Positions 22,721-22,788 of a DNA stretch of 22,788 bases are shown here, piece by piece. Within the stretch, counting starts at the first letter, position 1; every line of letters starts with the position of its first letter. The DNA comes from an uncultured Bacilli bacterium (GTDB taxonomy: Bacteria; Bacillota_I; Bacilli_A; RF39; UBA660): NCBI GenBank assembly GCA_910577075.1, contig CAJTKV010000011.1:31186-53973 (forward strand), in the 5' to 3' direction. The notes beneath the pieces were generated by a model. It was not told where the DNA came from. It made no database searches and saw only the letters and a program-made list of their open reading frames with translations. A program made the translations under genes and the position numbers.

Positions 22721-22788
22721 ATTATTCCGCTACTGTTAATTTAAATGTGAAGTGCAACAAAGTTGCATTGAAAAAGACATATGAGTAA

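Noticed and set aside
22753..22767. Palindrome TGCAAC-AAA-GTTGCA
   Set aside because: Short, no T-run on either strand, and not clearly placed relative to a promoter.
22722..22788. Minus-strand frame at the right edge ending in TAA at 22722-22724, possibly the end of an upstream gene
   Set aside because: Only ~22 codons are visible, another minus-strand frame is also open for much of this stretch, and the residues show no recognisable motif.

Overview
The window is strongly AT-rich and gene-dense, with almost everything on the minus strand and only one clear plus-strand gene. TGA serves as a normal stop (truB, the ABC exporter, infB and the 248-aa gene all end in TGA), so the code is not the Mycoplasma one. 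Shine-Dalgarno sequences are strong, usually AGGTG about 6 nt before ATG. The gene set points to an uncultured Bacillota lineage near Bacilli/Erysipelotrichia and the mollicute-like gut clades: a Bacillus-type rimP-nusA-ylxR-infB-rbfA order, a ThiI without rhodanese domain, a SpoIVB-type protease, and a surface protein with an InlB-like B repeat. The taxonomic placement is inference.

Layout, read along the minus strand from right to left. (1) 22664-21172: an MraZ/AbrB-like regulator followed by the SpoIVB-type protease. (2) 21118-19248: a three-gene unit with a GNAT-like protein, a membrane-anchored unknown protein and an orphan HPt phosphotransfer protein. (3) thiI, then a small anchored extracytoplasmic protein and a decayed-looking short frame that ends in a terminator. 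(4) ackA-nrnA. (5) The lone plus-strand gene, a GT-C-like membrane protein, convergent with nrnA. (6) fmt - anchored unknown - pgsA-like. (7) A 248-aa unknown protein. (8) The translation/transcription operon rimP-nusA-ylxR-infB-rbfA, with a good promoter and a leader hairpin. (9) An accessory block of glycine-rich surface protein, AraC/GyrI-like regulator and ABC exporter. (10) A fused ygjV-truB gene.

The most notable points are as follows. The membrane protein YgjV is fused in frame to the tRNA pseudouridine-55 synthase TruB, with no good internal start for TruB. RimP is reduced to its N-terminal domain. An accessory surface/export block lies between rbfA and truB, which are adjacent in Bacillus. 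A long glycine-rich protein resembles the ALK/LTK-ligand glycine-rich family. An MraZ-like regulator outside any cell-division cluster has an 11-bp inverted repeat across its own promoter and start. Throughout the window stop codons lie inside terminator hairpins, which also marks a degraded frame at 17209-17385 as a former gene end.

No tRNA, rRNA, CRISPR array, insertion sequence or prophage was seen. No stretch longer than 300 bases lacks a gene.
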